Shown here in pieces: positions 31,685 to 34,657 of a stretch of DNA of 34,657 bases. This DNA is from Rhodococcus sp. (in: high G+C Gram-positive bacteria). GTDB lineage: Bacteria > Actinomycetota > Actinomycetes > Mycobacteriales > Mycobacteriaceae. How positions within the stretch are numbered: position 1 is the first letter of the stretch; each line of letters starts with the position of its first letter. Both the position numbers and the translations under genes were made by a program. The stretch lies in NCBI GenBank assembly GCA_004211695.1, contig SEEV01000023.1, positions 1 to 34,657 on the forward strand, given 5' to 3'. The notes under the pieces were generated by a model. It was not told the DNA's origin and did not search any database. It saw only the letters and a list, made by a program, of their open reading frames with translations.

Positions 31685-32623
31685 TTAGGTCGTGACGGCA
31701 TCGTGCAATCGGACGTTTCCCGAGACGTCACCGATTGCGTCGACAACCGTGTTACTGATCCGGTCCGAGTAGCCGAGTTGCTTGGCCAGACCGAAGGATG
31801 CGAGTGGAGCTGCGGAGTTGGGGCTGGCCACGCCAAGACCTGCGACGAGCTCGACGTAGGCGAGGACGTCTTTCATCATCAGCGAGTTCGTCAAACCGCC
31901 CTCGAGGTAGTCGCCCTGGATGATCCGCGGAAACCGGTTCAGCGTCGCGAAATTCACGCCCGAGCTGTTGTTGAGGACGTCGAGGAGGACCTCGAGGTCG
32001 AGACCTGCCTTCCGTGCCGCCACCATCACCTCGGCGGTGGCGGAGAGCGAAATTGCGTTCAGAAAGTTGTTCAACAGCTTGGCGGTGTGCCCGGATCCGA
32101 CGGCCCCGCAATGGAAGATCTTCTTCGAGAAGTGTTCGAGTATCGGGGTTACTTCCGCGATCGTCTCCGGGTCGCCACCGACCATCAACGTCAAGGTTCC
32201 CGATTCAGCAGCTGCCGCGCCGCCGGAGATACCTGCGTCGACGAACCGGACTCCCTTGCTGTGCAGTTGCTGATGAAGCCGTCGTGTCGATTCCGGTGCC
32301 GACGTGCTCAGGTCGACCAGGATCTGACCAGGGCGCGCGTTCGCCAGAATGCCGTCGTCACCGAGTACGACCGATTCGACCACCTTGCTCTCGGGAAGCG
32401 AAAGCAAAATGATGTCGGAGTTCTGCACAACCTCGCCCACCGACGACGCGACTTCCGCGCCGGCATCGCGTACCCCGTCGGTTCGGGTGTCGAACCCGAG
32501 CACACGCTGGTTCGCCGAGGTGATGCACCGGGCCATGCGCCCGCCCATGTTGCCGAGCCCGATGAATCCGACTCGGCTGGTGGAAACGATCGACTCCGAG
32601 TCGATGTCAACGCTGTTTGTCAT
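31685..32623 (-). CDS. Beta-hydroxyacid dehydrogenase (3-hydroxyisobutyrate dehydrogenase family), copy 2
   Basis: 312 residues from the ATG at 32621-32623 with AAGGGAG upstream (a TTG one codon earlier is less likely). Rossmann motif FIGLGNMGGRMARC (20-33), catalytic lysine in GSGHTAKLLNNFL, and LMMKDVLAYVELVAGLG in the C-terminal domain. The substrate loop reads DAGISGGAAAAESG, where most relatives, and copy 1, have DAPVSGG; the Pro-to-Gly change suggests a different substrate. It overlaps the metallo-hydrolase gene by 17 bases. Confidence 0.88.
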   Translation of the reverse strand: MTNSVDIDSESIVSTSRVGFIGLGNMGGRMARCITSANQRVLGFDTRTDGVRDAGAEVASSVGEVVQNSDIILLSLPESKVVESVVLGDDGILANARPGQILVDLSTSAPESTRRLHQQLHSKGVRFVDAGISGGAAAAESGTLTLMVGGDPETIAEVTPILEHFSKKIFHCGAVGSGHTAKLLNNFLNAISLSATAEVMVAARKAGLDLEVLLDVLNNSSGVNFATLNRFPRIIQGDYLEGGLTNSLMMKDVLAYVELVAGLGVASPNSAAPLASFGLAKQLGYSDRISNTVVDAIGDVSGNVRLHDAVTT

Positions 32624-33464
32624 CAATGCTCCCTTTGTTCAGAGGTAGGCGGCCGATCGACGCGGCGACTCCCGCCAGTGCGCCCTCGTACTGTTCGTGA
32701 CGGTCGAGGACCTGAGGATCGTGCCCCGGGATCAAGATCGCGTTCCGCTCTTCGACGATTCGCTTCATCTGGTCGAACCCGGCGTACATCGCCTCCAGGT
32801 CTGCCACGACCAGGAAGGGCATGTCGCGGTCGATTTCCTCGTAGTAATGCGTGGCGTCCGAGGCCAGCAGGACCATGCCTTCACTGGTCTTGACCGTGAG
32901 GATGGACTGGCCCGGGGAGTGGCCTCCCAGCTGGATCATCTCGATACCCGGTGCAACTTCGATCGATCCTGTGTGGAACTGCATGCGCCCCTCATCGTGG
33001 ATCCGGCGCAGATGGGCGAGTTCGGCGTTCTCGACGGAATGGTGATACTGCAGCCTGCGGGCGTACGGTCCGGTCCAGAAGTCGAACTCCCGCTTCGGAA
33101 TGATGACCGGTGAGTGCGGGAACAGATCAGCGTTGCCGACGTGGTCGTAATGCGCATGGGTCAGAATCAGTGTGGCCTCGTCCGGTTCGACACCGGTCAG
33201 CTTCAACGCCTCTCGCGGGTGAATCAGGTGTCCTCGCCCGCGGTTGAATCCTCCCTGCTCGCTGTAGCCGGTGTCGACCACGAACGTTCTCTGCGCGTTC
33301 CGCACGATCCAGAAGTAGTAATCCATTCCCATCGGAGCATCCGGCTCTCCGTATAGGTGGTAGTTCAGGTAGATCTGGCTCCGCACCGTCTGCCGGGATG
33401 CGTAACGGACGACGATGACTTCGTACTCGTCATCTACCTCGGTGTTCACGAAACCGTCCTCCAT
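32607..33464 (-). CDS. Metallo-beta-lactamase-fold hydrolase (lactonase-like)
   Basis: 285 residues from the ATG at 33462-33464. Dinuclear metal site complete: His103, His105, Asp107, His108 (LTHAHYDHVGN), His182 (GGHSPGQS), Asp203 (ASDATHYYE) and His248 (IPGHDP). The layout, with FVVDTGYSEQGGFNRGRG before the metal motif, resembles N-acyl-homoserine lactonases and related lactonases. In this operon a lactone ring-opening step in aromatic breakdown is more likely than quorum quenching. First gene of the operon; the operator-like element at 33504 lies 40 bases upstream. Its ribosome binding site is weak. Confidence 0.85.
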   Translation of the reverse strand: MEDGFVNTEVDDEYEVIVVRYASRQTVRSQIYLNYHLYGEPDAPMGMDYYFWIVRNAQRTFVVDTGYSEQGGFNRGRGHLIHPREALKLTGVEPDEATLILTHAHYDHVGNADLFPHSPVIIPKREFDFWTGPYARRLQYHHSVENAELAHLRRIHDEGRMQFHTGSIEVAPGIEMIQLGGHSPGQSILTVKTSEGMVLLASDATHYYEEIDRDMPFLVVADLEAMYAGFDQMKRIVEERNAILIPGHDPQVLDRHEQYEGALAGVAASIGRLPLNKGSIDDKQR

Positions 33465-33503
33465 CTTGCGGTGCCGTCGTATCGGGCCAACCCGTCCACG
33501 GGT

Positions 33504-33522
33504 TTGTATTCTCGTATGACAA
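33504..33522. promoter_or_regulatory. GntR-type operator candidate before the metallo-hydrolase operon
   Basis: TTGTATTCTCGTATGACAA, halves TTGTAT and TGACAA with a 7-base spacer. Closest partner of the palindrome before the GntR gene. It lies 40 bases upstream of the minus-strand start codon at 33464, within the 410-base gap to the divergent PcaC-like gene. Confidence 0.65.
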
Positions 33523-33633
33523 TAGTTGGTGATGGTCTTCTTGGCTATGCCCAGTCTTGAAATCGTTGTGCATCTACGCAGTTGGCGGCAGGCACTTTTC
33601 CGAGATGCGGGGGAGGACGATGATCTCGCCCGA

Positions 33634-33663
33634 TTGACAATAGTGTGTGACAAAACGTACTAC
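33634..33663 (+). promoter_or_regulatory. Sigma70-like promoter candidate for the PcaC-like gene
   Basis: TTGACA (33634-33639), 18-base spacer, TACTAC (33658-33663), facing the PcaC-like gene 210 bases downstream. The spacer contains TGTGTGACAA, close to the right half of the operator element, so the same regulator might act here. A short GGCGCG/CGCGCC hairpin follows at 33673-33689. The rest of the 410-base gap shows no gene. Confidence 0.45.
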
Positions 33664-33874
33664 TAGGAGCGTGGCGCGACGTTCGCGCCGCGTTGCACAG
33701 TGAGCCAAGGCGCTGAACGCCTCCGGTGCGCAATGACCAGGAAGATTCGGTGACTGCCCCTCGAGTGCTGCTTCGGCTGACGCCGGGGCGTGATCGGACA
33801 GCCGGCCAATGTCGGCAGCCGAGAGTTTTGTCAGACGAGCTGTGCAGCTCCGGATCAACCGAAAGAAGAGGGCG

Positions 33875-34273
33875 ATGTCGACTAGTCGCACGCGTAAAGA
33901 AACCTACGAGGACGGTATCGAGATGCGAAAGGCAGTCCTCGGTGCCGCCCACGTCGAGCGGTCGTTGAACAATGTGACGGAGTTTTCCCGCCCCATCCAG
34001 GAACTCGTCACCGAGTACTGCTGGGGTGCGGTCTGGACCAGGGAGGGGATCGATCGCAAGACGCGCAGTCTGCTGAATCTGGCGATGCTCACCACCTTGA
34101 ACCGCTCCCATGAGCTCGCTGTGCACGTGCGCGGAGCGGTGACCAATGGCTGCTCGGACGAGGAGATTCAGGAAGTGCTCATCCAGGCCGCCGTCTATGT
34201 CGGCGTGCCGGCCGCGCTGGAATCGTTCCGGGTGGCCGAAGCGACGCTCAAGGACGTACGAGCGAACGTCTGA
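33875..34273 (+). CDS. Carboxymuconolactone decarboxylase-family protein (PcaC-like)
   Basis: 132 residues, the size of PcaC. ATG 33875-33877 after GAAGAGGG. Single CMD domain: RKETYEDGIEMRKAVLGAAH (8-26), ITREGIDRKTRSLLNLAML-type helix (54-72 region), NRSHELAVHVRGAVTNGCSD (76-95) with the two histidines His79 and His84, and EVLIQAAVYVGVPAALESF. PcaC decarboxylates 4-carboxymuconolactone in the protocatechuate pathway. No other pca gene is present here, so the substrate may be an analogue. The single Cys93 is not in an AhpD-type CxxC. Transcribed away from the metallo-hydrolase operon. Confidence 0.87.
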   Translation: MSTSRTRKETYEDGIEMRKAVLGAAHVERSLNNVTEFSRPIQELVTEYCWGAVWTREGIDRKTRSLLNLAMLTTLNRSHELAVHVRGAVTNGCSDEEIQEVLIQAAVYVGVPAALESFRVAEATLKDVRANV

Positions 34274-34529
34274 CCTGTGATAAGGGCGCTGCGGTCGCCT
34301 CACCGACGGTGTGGCACTGCCGGATGCGGCGGGCACCGCCCCGACTGATTCGTGTCCACGGAACGCGTGCCTCGTGCAAGTGATGACCGGGTGTCAACGG
34401 ACATTCGTTCCCGCCCACTGGCGGACACGAAACCTGGATCTGGCGCAATTTGCGTGAAGATTCTGGGCGTGTCGTCACGGCGTGCTGACCTGCGGCGGGT
34501 GAGGATCATCGGCGTGTGATTTCGAGAGT

Positions 34530-34657
34530 GTGCGGGCATTGTTGCCCCATCTGGTGGGTGTCGTCGTTGCCGGCGTTCGGAGGGTGGGTTCGACCATCCG
34601 TGTCGCAGCGGAACCGACAGGCGAGCGGGGTCGGTGCCCGCGTTGTGACGGCGAGTC
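34530..34657 (+). mobile_element. ISL3-family transposase, N-terminal fragment at window edge
   Basis: From a GTG at 34530 the frame reads VRALLPHLVGVVVAGVRRVG, STIRVAAEPTGERGRCPRCD, and runs off the window. This is the typical start of ISL3 transposases (LxPHLxGVxVExV, then a CPxC zinc finger). A TGA closes the frame at 34500-34502, so the start is near 34530. The element's terminal inverted repeat should lie between 34274 and 34520, but I could not define it. It indicates a mobile boundary next to the catabolic cluster. Confidence 0.7.

Noticed and set aside
32607-33464. Quorum-quenching AHL lactonase as the biological role
   Set aside because: The metal motif fits lactonases broadly, but the operon is catabolic and no quorum-sensing gene is in view.
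21020-33522. GTATGACA elements as a CRISPR or other tandem-repeat array
   Set aside because: Copies are single, kilobases apart and each near a start codon; no array structure.
33673-33689. GGCGCG/CGCGCC hairpin as a terminator
   Set aside because: It lies upstream of the PcaC-like gene and downstream of no gene on that strand; the stem is short with no T-run.

Overview
The window looks like accessory or plasmid-type DNA from a GC-rich actinobacterium, most likely Rhodococcus or a close nocardioform relative. The reasons are uniformly high GC with G/C-rich third positions, frequent 4-base ATGA/GTGA overlaps, an actinobacterial-type FolP sequence, a mycobacterial-type cupin and an ISL3-type transposase at the right edge. 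It is built almost entirely around breakdown of an aromatic, probably methoxylated, compound. No tRNA, rRNA or CRISPR array was seen.

Layout. (1) 1-3300: start of an acyl-CoA synthetase, a crotonase without a normal start codon, a small cupin gene, and a graveyard of gene fragments (ABC ATPase, RES-domain protein, molybdopterin oxidoreductase). (2) 3313-18191, minus strand: up to 14 co-directional genes. Reading downstream these are a LigM/GcvT-like demethylase, a RibB-like protein with a degraded active site, a second LigM-like demethylase, a flavin-dependent monooxygenase, an SDR, a flavin reductase with an extra C-terminal domain, PurU, FolD, a large LuxR-family ATPase regulator, a zinc alcohol dehydrogenase, hydroxyquinol 1,2-dioxygenase, maleylacetate reductase, FolP and a 66-residue protein. 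(3) 18399-20873, plus strand: a second zinc dehydrogenase and an MHS-type transporter, divergent from block 2. (4) 21204-27738, plus strand: a small Cys4 zinc-ribbon protein, HyuA- and HyuB-family subunits, a second monooxygenase and a GntR/FCD regulator. (5) 28039-28402: a frameshifted sulfatase remnant. (6) 28536-33464, minus strand: metallo-beta-lactamase-fold hydrolase, two beta-hydroxyacid dehydrogenases flanking a cupin, a tandem carboxymuconolactone-decarboxylase-like protein and an SDR. (7) 33875-34273: a PcaC-like protein, then the start of an ISL3 transposase.

How the parts may work together (inference). A LigM-like enzyme would move a methyl group from a methoxyarene to tetrahydrofolate. 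FolD and PurU would carry one-carbon units to formate and free the folate, and the FolP paralogue could enlarge the folate pool. The monooxygenases, fed by the flavin reductase, would hydroxylate the ring to hydroxyquinol. The dioxygenase and maleylacetate reductase would then deliver 3-oxoadipate. The HyuAB plus zinc-ribbon trio resembles ATP-dependent carboxylases/amidohydrolases of the acetone/acetophenone carboxylase superfamily and may act on a side chain or on a second substrate. A degenerate 19-base TTGTAT-N7-(ATACAA/TGACAA) element recurs before the GntR gene, the zinc-ribbon/HyuAB genes, the second monooxygenase and the metallo-hydrolase operon, which suggests one GntR regulon. Several long ACGT-centred dyads sit in the gaps among the LigM/RibB/monooxygenase genes.
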